In this document: positions 27,144 to 36,319 of the stretch, in pieces
Position numbering within the stretch: position 1 is the first letter of the stretch
How the letters are laid out: every line of letters starts with the position of its first letter
Assembly (NCBI GenBank): GCA_031399025.1
Contig: JANNOJ010000015.1
Location: 48,064-112,063, forward strand
DNA: 64,000 nucleotides
Direction of reading: 5' to 3'
DNA from: CBDBZL01 sp031399025
GTDB taxonomy: Bacteria; Pseudomonadota; Alphaproteobacteria; Sphingomonadales; Sphingomonadaceae
The notes under the pieces: generated by a model
The model's input: the letters and a program-made list of their open reading frames with translations, nothing else
Database searches by the model: none
What the model was told of the DNA's origin: nothing
Translations under genes and position numbers: made by a program

Positions 27144-28736
27144 ATGACGCAACCACCGCATTTCGCCATCAGCAAGCGCGACCTGCTGGCCATGATCGGC
27201 AAATCGGCCGGCGCCACCGCGATGCTGATGGCCATGGCGCCGCTCGGCCAGGCCCATGCGTCGACCTTCACCGGGCCGATTAAGCTCGAAGGCGGCGCCA
27301 AGGGAGCCTCGGTCGTCATTCTTGGAGCGGGTCTGGCCGGAATGGTCTCGGCGCTGGAGCTGAGCCGCGCGGGCTACCGGGTGCAGGTGCTGGAGTTCAA
27401 CCCGAAGGTCGGCGGCAGGACGTGGTCGCTGCGCGGCGGCGACAGCTACACCGAGCTGGGCGGTCATACGCAGACCTGCACCTTTGCCGACGGCAATTAC
27501 CTCAACCCCGGCGCCTGGCGCATTCCCACCGAGCACGGCGGGGTGATCCATTATTGCAACGAGCTGGGCGTGGCGCTCGAGCCGTTCCAGCAGAACAATT
27601 ACAACGCCTATGTCCATTCGACCAAGGCGTTCGGCGGCAAGCCGCAGCGCTTCAAGACGATCCAGGCGGATTATCACGGCCATGTCGCCGAGCTGCTGGG
27701 CAAGGCGGTCAAGCAGAACGCGCTCGACGATGCGGTAACGGCCGAGGATGCCGAGATCCTCATGGAATCGCTGCGCGACTGGGGCGCGCTCGACCGTGAC
27801 ATGCGCTATGTGAAGGGCACTGCCTCGGCCCGCCGGCGCGGGTGGGAAAAGGGCCCCGGCGGCGGGCTGACCGCGGTGCCCATCCCGTCCGAGCCGCTCG
27901 ACCTGGCCACCGTGCTCAAATCGGGCCTGTGGGAGAGCCTGGGCGGCCACCTCACCAACGAGCACCAGCAGGCGATCTTCCAGCCCGTGGGCGGCATGGA
28001 CCAGATCGCGGTCGGCTTCGAGCGCGCGATCGGCTCGCTGGTGCGCCTCAACAGCAAGGTCACCGCCATCCGCCAGGACGATGCCGGCGTGAGCGTGGAA
28101 TATCTCGACACGGTGACGGGCGAACGGCTCACCGCGCAGGCCGATTACTGCATCAACACCATCCCGCTCTCGATCCTGGCGCAGATCCCCATGAATGTCG
28201 GCGGGCCGATGGCCGCGGCGATCCGGGCGGTGCCCTATGGCCCGAGCGTGAAGGTGGGGCTGGAATTCAAGCGCCGCTTCTGGGAGCAGGACGAGCAGAT
28301 CTACGGCGGCATCACCACTACCGACCTCCCCAATTCGCAGATCTCCTATCCCAGCTCGGGCTATGGCTCCAAGGGTCCGGGGGTGTTGCTGGGCGCCTAC
28401 GTGGGCGGCGCCACCTCCTACGAGCTGTCCTCGCTGCCGCCCCAGGAGCGCGTGGCCAAGGCGCTCGAATGGGGCGCGAATATCCACCCGCAATATCGCG
28501 ACGAGTTCGTGAGCGGCATCTCGGTCGCCTGGCACCGCGTGCCCTGGACGCTGGGCTGCTCGGGCCGGTGGACCGAGGAGACGCGCGCCGCGCATTACCA
28601 CAATCTGTGCGAGATCGACGGGCGCATCGTGCTCGCCGGCGAGCACGCCTCCTATATCGGCGCGTGGCAGGAAGGCGCGGTGACCTCAGCGCTCGATGCG
28701 ATCGGGCGGCTGCATCACCGTGTCCAGGCGGCCTGA
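27144..28736 (+). CDS. exported flavin amine oxidase 1
   Basis: 530 aa from MTQPPHFAISKRDLLAMIGK. The N-terminus carries a twin-arginine-like signal (Lys11-Arg12, then DLLAMIG and a hydrophobic stretch ending AHAS), so the folded flavoprotein is probably exported. FAD-binding VVILGAGLAGMVSALELSRAGYRVQ and VGGRTWSLRGG start the flavin amine oxidase domain, which closes with RIVLAGEHASYIGAWQEGAV. It would oxidise an amine to an imine. The c-type cytochrome gene starts 5 bp after its stop, which suggests that cytochrome, not O2, takes the electrons, as for the nicotine oxidoreductase NicA2. Paralogous to the 530-aa protein at 29638-31230. Confidence 0.88.
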   Translation: MTQPPHFAISKRDLLAMIGKSAGATAMLMAMAPLGQAHASTFTGPIKLEGGAKGASVVILGAGLAGMVSALELSRAGYRVQVLEFNPKVGGRTWSLRGGDSYTELGGHTQTCTFADGNYLNPGAWRIPTEHGGVIHYCNELGVALEPFQQNNYNAYVHSTKAFGGKPQRFKTIQADYHGHVAELLGKAVKQNALDDAVTAEDAEILMESLRDWGALDRDMRYVKGTASARRRGWEKGPGGGLTAVPIPSEPLDLATVLKSGLWESLGGHLTNEHQQAIFQPVGGMDQIAVGFERAIGSLVRLNSKVTAIRQDDAGVSVEYLDTVTGERLTAQADYCINTIPLSILAQIPMNVGGPMAAAIRAVPYGPSVKVGLEFKRRFWEQDEQIYGGITTTDLPNSQISYPSSGYGSKGPGVLLGAYVGGATSYELSSLPPQERVAKALEWGANIHPQYRDEFVSGISVAWHRVPWTLGCSGRWTEETRAAHYHNLCEIDGRIVLAGEHASYIGAWQEGAVTSALDAIGRLHHRVQAA

Positions 28737-28740
28737 GCCC

Positions 28741-29199
28741 ATGACCATCCCCCGTAAGCTCGCACTCCGCGCCGCCTCGGCCACGGCGCTCGCTCTCCTC
28801 GGCGCGACCGCGCTGGCGCAGGAGACGGCGCCCATCGGCCCCGCCGTCGCCGGGCCGGTCGTGGGCGAAGCGCAAGCCGCCGCGATCGCCAGCAACGCCC
28901 CGCGCTTCACCCAGACCTCGGGCGAGGACCTGTACATGAACGTGTGCGCCGCCTGCCACATGCCCGACGGTCAGGGCGCGCAAGGAGCCGGCTTCTACCC
29001 TTCGCTGGCCGGCAACCCGAAGCTCGCCGCCGGCGCCTACCCCGCCTACGTCGTGCTCAAAGGCATGAACGGGATGCCCGCGGTGGGCGAGATGATGGAC
29101 GATGCGCAGGTGGCCGAAGTGGTCAATTACGTGCGCACCCATTTCGGCAACGACTTCGATACGCCGATGCAGCCTGCGGACGTGGCCGCGCTGCGCTGA
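28741..29199 (+). CDS. secreted c-type cytochrome, partner of amine oxidase 1
   Basis: 152 aa. Signal peptide MTIPRKLALRAASATALALL with cleavage near ALAQ. One haem-binding site, CAACH (Cys69, Cys72, His73), in EDLYMNVCAACHMPDGQG; the distal Met is probably in KGMNGMPAVGEM. This is a monohaem class I cytochrome for the periplasm. It follows the amine oxidase by 5 bp and would carry its electrons to the terminal oxidase chain. The stop is 22 bp from the stop of the oppositely oriented second cytochrome. Confidence 0.9.
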   Translation: MTIPRKLALRAASATALALLGATALAQETAPIGPAVAGPVVGEAQAAAIASNAPRFTQTSGEDLYMNVCAACHMPDGQGAQGAGFYPSLAGNPKLAAGAYPAYVVLKGMNGMPAVGEMMDDAQVAEVVNYVRTHFGNDFDTPMQPADVAALR

Positions 29200-29221
29200 G
29201 GCGCTGCGCCGGCGGCGCGCG

Positions 29222-29641
29222 CTAGCCTTCGGGCGACGTCGCGCCGGCGATCGCCGCCACCTCGGCCGCCGTCACCGGCTCGGGATAATCGTTGAACTCG
29301 GTGCGCACGTGGGTGAGCACCGCGGCGATCTGCTCGGGGGTCAGGATGTCGGTGAACCACGGCATGCCGGCGCGCCCCTTGGCCATGATCTCAATGATGT
29401 AGGCCTTGTCGGCCATGCGCGGGTTGTCGGCCAGCGCCGGGATGCCCGTGCCTGCCCCCGCCCCGCCCATGGCATCGGCCATGTGGCACGATTGGCAGAT
29501 CTGCTGATAGACCTGCCCTCCCTCGCTGGCGATCTGCACCGAGGCGGTGCCGCCCGGCCCGTCCTGCGCGCGCGGGGCGTGCGCGGGCACGGCCAGCGCG
29601 GATGCGCCCACGGCGAGCGTGGCGGCGAGACGCGCCCTCAT
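29222..29641 (-). CDS. secreted c-type cytochrome, partner of amine oxidase 2
   Basis: 139 aa. Signal peptide MRARLAATLAVGASALAVPA, haem motif CQSCH (Cys49, Cys52, His53) in GGQVYQQICQSCHMADAMGG, probable axial Met in GRAGMPWFTDILTPEQIAAV. It overlaps the end of the second amine oxidase gene by 4 bp (ATGA), a close translational link. It resembles the cytochrome at 28741 in length, position and motif, as expected if oxidase and cytochrome were duplicated together. Confidence 0.9.
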   Translation of the reverse strand: MRARLAATLAVGASALAVPAHAPRAQDGPGGTASVQIASEGGQVYQQICQSCHMADAMGGAGAGTGIPALADNPRMADKAYIIEIMAKGRAGMPWFTDILTPEQIAAVLTHVRTEFNDYPEPVTAAEVAAIAGATSPEG

Positions 29642-31230
29642 GCGGCGAGCGCGCGGGTGTGCAGCTGCTCGATGGCGTTGAGCGCCGAGAGCAGCGAGCC
29701 TTCCATCCAACCGCCGTAATAGGTGGCATGTTCGCCCGCGAGCGCGATGCGACCGTCCATGGTGACGAGGTTGGTGTAATGCGCCGCGCGGCTGTCCTCG
29801 GTCCAGCGCGCGGTGCAGCCCTGGATCCACGGCATGCGGCTCCAGGCGATCGAGGCGCCGCTGACGTATTCGCGGCGATATTCCTCGGGGTGGAAGACCG
29901 ATCCCTGCTCCAGCGCCAGCTCGATCCGCTGCTCGGGCGTCATCCCCGCCAGCTGGAACGCGCCCGCGCCGCTGGCGAAGGCGCCCAGCAAGACCGCCGG
30001 GCCATCCTGGAAATAGTTGAAATTGGGGTATGAGATGAGCGAGATCGCCTGGTCGGTGAAGCTGTGTCCGCCATAGATCGAGTAGTTCTTCTCCCAGAAG
30101 CGGCTCTTCATCTCGAGGCCGATCTTCACCATGCTGCTCATCGGCACCGCGCTGATCGCCGCCTTGGTGGCATCGCTCACCTGCACGTCGAGCTGGCTGA
30201 GGATCGTGGGCGGGATCGTGCACACGCACCAGTCGGCCTGCGCCTGGCCGGTCTCGCCGGTGACGGTGTCGGTCCAGCTGGCCGTGACCCCCCGCTCGCC
30301 CTGCGCCAGCCGCGTGACGCGGGTATTCATCCGCACCATCGGCTTGATTTCATTGAAGAAGCCCTGGGCGATCATGTCCATGCCGCCCTTGGGCTGGAAC
30401 ATGGTGGTCTGCATCACGTAGTTGAAATAGAAGTTCATCTGCGTCCAGACGTTGCTCGCCAGCACGTCGGTGAGACTGTTGACCGACGAGGCGCTGGGCG
30501 CGCCGACGAGACCGCCGCCGGGCGGGGTGTCGTAGCCGCGCTGGGCCGAGGTCTGGATCGAGCTGGTATAGGCCAGGTTCTCGTCGAGCAGGCCCCATTC
30601 GCGCATGGCGACGAGCAGCTTCTCCTTGTCCTCGGTGGTCACTTGGCTGTCGAGCGCGCCGGCGTTGAGCGACTTGGAGAGCAGCTCGGAGACGTGGCCC
30701 TTGAAGTCCACCGCCAGCTCCTTGTAGCGCTGCGGCTTGCCGCCGAAGGCGTTGGTGCGGTGGACGAAGGTGTTGGTGTTGTTCTGGATGAACGGCTCCA
30801 GCTCAACTCCGAACGCCTTACAATAATGCAGCAAGGTGCGGTGGTGGTGCGGGATGCGCCAGGGCCCGGGGTTGAGGTAATTGCCGGGTGAGTAGGTGAC
30901 CTGCTGGGTAGCCCCGCCCACCTCGACCACCCGGTCGCCCCCGCGCAGCGTGTAGCAACGGCCGCCGACGCGGTCCTGGTATTCGAGCAATTGCACGCCG
31001 TAGCCGGCCTTGGCCAATTCGTAAGCCGCCAGCATCCCGGCCAGACCCGCACCCAGCACCAGCACGCTGGCGCCGGGCCGCGCGCCGGTGAGCGCGGGCG
31101 GCCCGCTGAACTGCGATTCCGCCGCGTGGCCCAGCACGGTCATCGCCTGGTACATCGCCAGGCCGCCGCCGATCGTGCCGATCATCGACAGCAGCTCGCG
31201 GCGGGTGGGCACGTAATCGGGGAGGCTCAT
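29638..31230 (-). CDS. exported flavin amine oxidase 2
   Basis: 530 aa. Twin-arginine signal at the N-terminus (Arg10-Arg11 in PTRRELLSMIG, then a hydrophobic run to GHAAES). FAD motif VLVLGAGLAGMLAAYELAKAGYGVQ with VGGRCYTLRGG, and C-terminal RIALAGEHATYYGGWMEGSL. By eye it aligns end to end with the first amine oxidase (same length, shared LNPGxWRIPxxH, AFGGKPQR and GGMDxIAxGF). Its own cytochrome overlaps the stop codon. The differing substrate-facing segments suggest related but distinct amines. A RidA gene lies 47 bp upstream on the same strand. Confidence 0.9.
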   Translation of the reverse strand: MSLPDYVPTRRELLSMIGTIGGGLAMYQAMTVLGHAAESQFSGPPALTGARPGASVLVLGAGLAGMLAAYELAKAGYGVQLLEYQDRVGGRCYTLRGGDRVVEVGGATQQVTYSPGNYLNPGPWRIPHHHRTLLHYCKAFGVELEPFIQNNTNTFVHRTNAFGGKPQRYKELAVDFKGHVSELLSKSLNAGALDSQVTTEDKEKLLVAMREWGLLDENLAYTSSIQTSAQRGYDTPPGGGLVGAPSASSVNSLTDVLASNVWTQMNFYFNYVMQTTMFQPKGGMDMIAQGFFNEIKPMVRMNTRVTRLAQGERGVTASWTDTVTGETGQAQADWCVCTIPPTILSQLDVQVSDATKAAISAVPMSSMVKIGLEMKSRFWEKNYSIYGGHSFTDQAISLISYPNFNYFQDGPAVLLGAFASGAGAFQLAGMTPEQRIELALEQGSVFHPEEYRREYVSGASIAWSRMPWIQGCTARWTEDSRAAHYTNLVTMDGRIALAGEHATYYGGWMEGSLLSALNAIEQLHTRALAA

Positions 31231-31277
31231 CGGGTTCGCCTGAGGGTGCGAGGTCTGGTGGAGTGGGCAGGCCGCAA

Positions 31278-31784
31278 TCAGGGCGCGGTGGCGGCGATCG
31301 CCTCGATCTCGACATACATCCCCGGGCGACCCAGCGCGGCGATCTGGATGGTCGAGCGGGTCGGGCGGTTGGGCTGTTCGGGGGTGCCGAAGAAGGTGCG
31401 GAACACCTCGTTCATCGCGGCCGAGTCCATCCGCCCCTCGGTCTCGGGCGTGCCGACCAGGAACACGGTCATCTTGACCACGTCGCCCATATCCATCCCC
31501 ATGCCTTCCAGCGTCGCCTTGATCTTGGTCAGCACCGACAGCGTCTGCTGGCGCGTGTCACCCAGATTTTCCGGCACGGCGGGATCGAGCGGGGAGGGCG
31601 TGGTGCCCGAGATGAAGACGATGCGGCTGTCTGCCGGCAGCGAGGCGGTGCCGGCGATGGTTGCGGTGGGGCTGTTGTAGGTCCGCTCGATCTGCGCGGC
31701 GGCTTCCTGCGCCAGGGCGCCGCCGCTCGGGAGGGCCAGCGCTACCGGCAGGGCGGCAAGGGCAAGGGCAAGGATGTGGCGCAT
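31278..31784 (-). CDS. RidA-family protein with signal peptide (1)
   Basis: 168 aa, MRHILALALAALPVALALPS. A clear signal peptide ends at ALAQ, unusual for RidA, which is normally cytosolic. The mature part is a RidA/YjgF domain: DSRIVFISGTTPSP, GDVVKMTVFLVG, MNEVFRTFFG and RSTIQIAALGRPGMYVEIEAIA. The Arg in TRSTIQIA and the Glu in VEIEAIA match the residues used for imine/enamine hydrolysis, so it should be active. RidA hydrolyses reactive imines; here it would act on the product of the exported amine oxidase encoded next on the strand. Confidence 0.87.
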   Translation of the reverse strand: MRHILALALAALPVALALPSGGALAQEAAAQIERTYNSPTATIAGTASLPADSRIVFISGTTPSPLDPAVPENLGDTRQQTLSVLTKIKATLEGMGMDMGDVVKMTVFLVGTPETEGRMDSAAMNEVFRTFFGTPEQPNRPTRSTIQIAALGRPGMYVEIEAIAATAP

Positions 31785-31860
31785 GCAAGGGGTTCCCGTC
31801 TCAGTCATTCGTGCAACGAAGGCGGGCGACCTCAAGGAAGGGCGCCCGCGGGCGATCATG

Positions 31861-34494
31861 TCAGAAGTCCACGGCGATGCGGGCGTAGTAATAGCCGCCG
31901 TTCGTGCCGTATGGACCGAAGGTGTACGGCGCGTTGATTACGCCCGAATTGTTGATGTAAGGCGAGCGGCCATTGAAGCCGACTGTCCCGGATGTGGGGT
32001 CGGCCGCATTATAATCTGCTACAAGTGGTGGGACTTCGGGTATCTTGTCGAACAGGTTGTTTGCGCCCACTGTCACCGTGAAAAACTCGGTTAGGTCATA
32101 ACTCAATTCCAGATCCACGATGGCCGTGGACTCCACCACTGCCTCGTAATAGCGTCCCTCGATAGGTGCTTGAGTGGTGGAATTCGAGTTCGGCTCCACC
32201 AATTGAGTTGTGTCGGAATACCAGTTCACGCGGGCATTCGCACTGAAGGGACCGGACTGGAAAAAAGCGCCAAGGTTGACCTTGAAGTCCGGGCTGGCGC
32301 GTTCGACCGTGTCTTCGGCGGTGATGGTCCACAGCGTGCCGAGCGAACTGCTGTCAGTCACCCTGGTCTTGTTGTAGTTTGCACCCAGCGACAGATCCAC
32401 TGTTCCGAAGGGCAGGTCGACCGGATAGCGGGCGGCCAGTTCAGCGCCGGTAGTTTCGGTGTCGATCCCGTTGGTGAAGGTCTGGATCGCCAAGGTGCCT
32501 GTCGCCAGCACGGTGGGGTCGAGTTGCTTGCCGCTGGCCTCGATGGCGTCGAGCACCAGCTGATACGGGGTCAGGCCGTTGATCAGCGGAGTCAATACCT
32601 GGGTGGGGGGTGAGTTTGTACCGACATACCGTTGACCGGTGATCGCGCCGGAAGACACGATCCGGTCGTTGATCTTGATGTAATAGCCATCAAGCGTCAC
32701 CACCAGCCGGTCGATCGGGCGGATCACCGTACCCACTGAGAAGTTGAGCGATTCCTCCGGCCCAAGCGAGCCGAACCCGGCGCTAGCCGCACCGGATGAA
32801 CTCGGCGCGAGTTGCAGCGTTGCCGAAGTGGGGCCGACATTGGTGGCCGAATAGCCCTGTTCCGCCAGGGTCGGGGCGCGGAAGCCGGTGCTGGCGGTGG
32901 CGCGCAGCGCGAACGCGTCGGAGAAATCATAGCGGGTGGTGATCTTGCCGATCAGCGCGTCGCCGAAATCGCTATAGTCCTCGTACCGTCCGGCGAGGTC
33001 AACGGTCCAGCCTGCCAACGGATCGGAGATGAAGTTTACATACACCGCCCTGGCCGTGCGATCGATCGTGCCTGCATCGGTGGCGGAATAGCCGGGGAAG
33101 GACTGGCCGCCCTCAACGTAAAGCGAAAGGTCGTCGCCCTGGAAGATCGTGTAGGTTTCGTCACGGAATTCGGCGCCGAAGGCGAATGTCAGCGGCTCGT
33201 TCAAGCCGATCTCGAACTCCTTGTTGACGTCGAGCGTGCCGACAAACTGGTTGAACTGGAAGCCGCCATCGTAAAAGTCGGTCGGCGATTGGCCGGTATC
33301 GACATAGAGCGACGCGTTAACCGATTCGGTGGTGTAAACCTGCGCCACGTCTTCCGCATAGGTCCCGGACAGGTCCCAAAGCCACCCGCCCGCTTCACCC
33401 TCAATTCCGGTGGTGAGCGAGAATTCGTCCTGAAACACCTCGATATGCGGCACCAGGCCGGTCTGCGCGGTGTTGGCAAAGCACTGGGTCGGGTCGTTGG
33501 TTTGCGCCACGTATCTATCTTGAGCAGCGTCATATCTGCGGCACACGCGGGTCGGCACGCGGTAGCCCTGCAGCGCGTCACCGCTGCGGAATGAGACGTC
33601 CCCGAACGAGTAGACGTCGACCCCGCCGAAATCATAACCGAAGTTGAAGAAACCAACCGTCAACTGCGATGCGGGCTGACCGCCGTTGATGTTCGCGGTA
33701 CCGCCATTGTCGGCCAGCTCCTGATAGATCGACGCGAACGCAGGAGCGACGGCGGCATTGGGCGTGCCGTCCACTCCTACCACTGAGATCTGCCCGTCGC
33801 CCTGCGTGGTCACATCATTGCGGCGATGTTGTAGGGCGAGATCGAGGAAACCAGCATCGCCTACCTCGAGACCGAAATTCCCGCTGAGATTGTAGGTCCG
33901 CCCTTCACCGTCATAATACTCGCCAGCCGACCCGCGGAGCGCGGCGCCCGAGGTATCGCTCTTCAGGATGATGTTGATGACGCCGGCAATCGCATCCGAT
34001 CCGTACACGGCGGCGGCGCCGTCCTGCAGGATCTCGATGCGCTCGATGATGTCGGGCGGGATGAGGTCGAGGCTGGGCGCGGCCGAGCCGCCGAAGGCGC
34101 CGTTGATGACCTGGAGGATGGCGTTGCCGTGGCGGCGCTTGCCGTTGACCAGCACCAGCGTGTGGTTGGGGCTGAGACCGCGCAGACGGGCAGACAGCGA
34201 GAAGCTCGCCATGTCGGTGCCCTGCGTCTGCGCCTGGAATGAGGGGACGAGCTGGGTCAGCGCCTGGTTGAGGTTGGGCTGGCCGACCCGGGAGAGCGCG
34301 TCTTCGGAGAGCAGCTGGATCGGCGCGGCGCTGTCGGCGGCGATCTGGCCTGCAGCGCGGGTGCCGGTGACGATGATGACTTCCGCTTCAGCGACAGCGT
34401 CGGTGGTCGCCGTATCGTCCTGCGCGCGGGCGGTGGTGGAAAGGGCAGTCGAGGCAAGAAGTGCAAGTGCAATCGGTCGGGCAATACGCGACAT
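31861..34494 (-). CDS. TonB-dependent outer-membrane receptor
   Basis: 877 aa. Signal peptide MSRIARPIALALLASTALST ending near TARAQ, then a TonB-box-like AEVIIVTGTR, a plug domain (about 40-170: LNQALTQLVPSFQAQ, NHTLVLVNGKRRHG, IPPDIIERIEILQDGAAAVYGSDAIAGVINI) and a 22-stranded beta-barrel ending in the aromatic YYYARIAVDF typical of barrel insertion. It imports a substrate too large for porins. Lying among amine oxidase and RidA genes it probably takes up the substrate of that system. A Cys pair (VCRRYD, QCFANT) may close an extracellular loop. Divergent from the second RidA gene. Confidence 0.95.
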   Translation of the reverse strand: MSRIARPIALALLASTALSTTARAQDDTATTDAVAEAEVIIVTGTRAAGQIAADSAAPIQLLSEDALSRVGQPNLNQALTQLVPSFQAQTQGTDMASFSLSARLRGLSPNHTLVLVNGKRRHGNAILQVINGAFGGSAAPSLDLIPPDIIERIEILQDGAAAVYGSDAIAGVINIILKSDTSGAALRGSAGEYYDGEGRTYNLSGNFGLEVGDAGFLDLALQHRRNDVTTQGDGQISVVGVDGTPNAAVAPAFASIYQELADNGGTANINGGQPASQLTVGFFNFGYDFGGVDVYSFGDVSFRSGDALQGYRVPTRVCRRYDAAQDRYVAQTNDPTQCFANTAQTGLVPHIEVFQDEFSLTTGIEGEAGGWLWDLSGTYAEDVAQVYTTESVNASLYVDTGQSPTDFYDGGFQFNQFVGTLDVNKEFEIGLNEPLTFAFGAEFRDETYTIFQGDDLSLYVEGGQSFPGYSATDAGTIDRTARAVYVNFISDPLAGWTVDLAGRYEDYSDFGDALIGKITTRYDFSDAFALRATASTGFRAPTLAEQGYSATNVGPTSATLQLAPSSSGAASAGFGSLGPEESLNFSVGTVIRPIDRLVVTLDGYYIKINDRIVSSGAITGQRYVGTNSPPTQVLTPLINGLTPYQLVLDAIEASGKQLDPTVLATGTLAIQTFTNGIDTETTGAELAARYPVDLPFGTVDLSLGANYNKTRVTDSSSLGTLWTITAEDTVERASPDFKVNLGAFFQSGPFSANARVNWYSDTTQLVEPNSNSTTQAPIEGRYYEAVVESTAIVDLELSYDLTEFFTVTVGANNLFDKIPEVPPLVADYNAADPTSGTVGFNGRSPYINNSGVINAPYTFGPYGTNGGYYYARIAVDF

Positions 34495-34782
34495 TAGGTG
34501 GACCCCCCCATTTGGTTTCCTCGCTCTCCCTTGCTGAGCCGCACGGCGGTGCTTTGATTTGTCTCTGGTTCATCGCTGCCTGCCCCGGCAGATGCGATCT
34601 CGGACACACCGGCTTGATGGCTGCTATCCAACCGATCGGCCGCACAAAGCCCATACGCCGATGTGCGTAGGGCTACCTGGCGAGGGTGGATGATAGGCAC
34701 GCCCTGAATTTATCGAGGCTTTTCTATCGTGCGGCGGGCGTGCCGCGCCGTAGCGGAAAGCCCAGCACAGGGGAGGCCCGAA

Positions 34783-35301
34783 ATGATTGCCAGAACGTTT
34801 CCGATTGCCGCGCTGCTCGCCTGCGCCGCCGCGCTGCCCGCCCCGGCGGCGGCCGAGGGCGAGGTCATCCGCATCCAGCGCAATCCGGGCGCCTTCATCC
34901 TCGAGGCGGCGCGGGTTAACGCAGGCGCGGACGTGATCTACGTCTCGGGCCAGCTGCCCTCGCCGATCGACCCGGCCATGCCGATGAGCGAGGTGACCAG
35001 CATCGAGCAGATGGGCGACACCCGGACGCAGACCATCAGCACTTTAGCCAAGATCCGTGACATTCTGGCAACACAGGGCTTCACCATGGGCGACGTGGTG
35101 AAGTTGACGCTGTTCGTGATGGCCGATCCGGCCACCGGGGAAATGGATTTCGCCGGGGTCAACCAAGGCTTCCGCCAGTTCTTCGGGACGGCGGACAACC
35201 CCAATACGGTGGCGCGCTCGACCTTCGAGGTCGCCGGGCTGGTCGGTCCGCATTACCTGATCGAGATCGAGGCCATCGCCGCCCGCGCCCCGGCGCCCTG
35301 A
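34783..35301 (+). CDS. RidA-family protein with signal peptide (2)
   Basis: 172 aa, MIARTFPIAALLACAAALPA, signal peptide ending at AAAE. A RidA domain follows: ADVIYVSGQLPSPIDP, GDVVKLTLFVMAD, VNQGFRQFFG, RSTFEVAGLVGPHYLIEIEAIA. The Arg and Glu of the hydrolytic site are kept. The SD-like AGGGGAGG precedes the ATG at 34783; an upstream in-frame start is unlikely. It is divergent from the TonB receptor with about 290 bp between, and paralogous to the RidA at 31278. Confidence 0.87.
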   Translation: MIARTFPIAALLACAAALPAPAAAEGEVIRIQRNPGAFILEAARVNAGADVIYVSGQLPSPIDPAMPMSEVTSIEQMGDTRTQTISTLAKIRDILATQGFTMGDVVKLTLFVMADPATGEMDFAGVNQGFRQFFGTADNPNTVARSTFEVAGLVGPHYLIEIEAIAARAPAP

Positions 35302-35873
35302 CCTGCCGCGCAGGCCGACCAGCAAAGGTTTTTTGCGCGCGGTCTCCCACGCTGGGACAGCCAGCATGGCCCTCAGCCTGTCCGAATAAAGCGGCGCAGG
35401 TCGCACCCGCGCCGAGGGCGCTTATCGCGTTGTCTACGCAGTTTGACGTATAGGTACGTGCCTGCAGCAGCCTTGCGTCACGGTCGTGCGCTCAACCTGT
35501 GGCGTTGCTGACCAGCGGAAAGAAAAATGTCCGCAAATCGAGCAGGATTAATTTTCACCCTACAAATTTTTCGTGACATATCGATTAACATTACGTATCA
35601 TCAAATTTTTTTATTATTTTCACTAAACTCGATTCTCATTTATTTTGCTGTGAGCAGACCGGCGTCGATGCCGACATTACGCACTTACAGCATGAGAATG
35701 GCGGAATTCCAAGGTTTCTTTGGCAAAATGCGCTTGCGTCACGGCAGGCGCGCGCCTACTTTGGGATCAGCGCATAAGAACGCAGGACCGGCCCGATGAC
35801 GAATTCGCCACGGAGCCTGGCAGATGCGCCGGTAGATAGTTGAACAAAATAGCGATATTGCAGGAGAGTGAGC
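35302..35873. other. intergenic region with a strongly AT-rich island
   Basis: Between RidA-2 and urcA. In 35521-35640 I count 35 G/C in 120 bases (29%), against a surrounding composition that is clearly above 60%. The island has runs such as CAAATTTTTTTATTATTTT. An open frame of 90 aa over it (35527-35799, +) is hydrophobic only because of the AT content and is probably not a gene. The island could be a nucleoid-protein binding site, a strong upstream promoter element or a foreign fragment. Confidence 0.6.
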
Positions 35874-36185
35874 ATGAAAGTCATTAGCACGGCGATTCTC
35901 GCCGCGGGCCTTTTGGCCGTCGCATCCGCCGCTACGGCGGGCGAGCGTGAAGCCGTTTCGCTCCGGATCGATACCAGCGGCGTCAACTTCGCCGATCCGG
36001 TAGCGGTCGCCGCGTTCCATCGTCAGGTGGAGCGCCAGATCGAAGCGGTGTGCAACCCGGGTGACCGGATTAACTCCGACACCAAGCCCGACTTTGCGTG
36101 TCGCAAGGAAATGGCCGCCAGCCTGGACCCCACGCTCTACCAATTGGCCGCACGCGCCAGCGGGCGCCGGATCGCCGGTTCCTGA
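35874..36185 (+). CDS. UrcA-family protein
   Basis: 103 aa. Signal peptide MKVISTAILAAGLLAVASAA cut near ATAG; mature part with VNFADPVAVAAFHRQVERQI and a Cys pair (VCNPGD, FACRKE) that probably forms a disulfide. This is the pattern of the UrcA family, small secreted proteins common in sphingomonads and caulobacters with no known biochemical role. AGGAGA lies upstream; GTG at 35868 is an alternative start. A hairpin terminator follows at 36252. Confidence 0.8.
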   Translation: MKVISTAILAAGLLAVASAATAGEREAVSLRIDTSGVNFADPVAVAAFHRQVERQIEAVCNPGDRINSDTKPDFACRKEMAASLDPTLYQLAARASGRRIAGS

Positions 36186-36251
36186 TCAGCTCCGCCTGAC
36201 CAGGTTCGCCTGAAAGGAAATCCTGGTAAAGGCAAAGGCCGGAAGGCAAAG

Positions 36252-36296
36252 GGAAGGCTGAAGGGAAGAGAACTCCCTTCGGCCTTCCTCTTTGCT
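36252..36296. terminator. strong hairpin between convergent urcA and luxR-type genes
   Basis: GGAAGGCTGAAGGGA (36252-36266) pairs with TCCCTTCGGCCTTCC (36274-36288), 15 bp with one T-G wobble, loop AGAGAAC, followed by TCTTTGCTT. Located between the stop of the UrcA-family gene (+) and the stop of the response regulator (-), so it can serve both. Confidence 0.75.
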
Positions 36297-36319
36297 TCGT
36301 GTCAGGCGAGCGCCGCGCG

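Noticed and set aside
26437..27156. 239-aa minus-strand frame before the first amine oxidase
   Set aside because: Runs antisense to the PAP2 gene and has no family character.
35527..35799. 90-aa open frame over the AT-rich island
   Set aside because: Composition follows the AT-rich DNA; no ribosome site and no known family.
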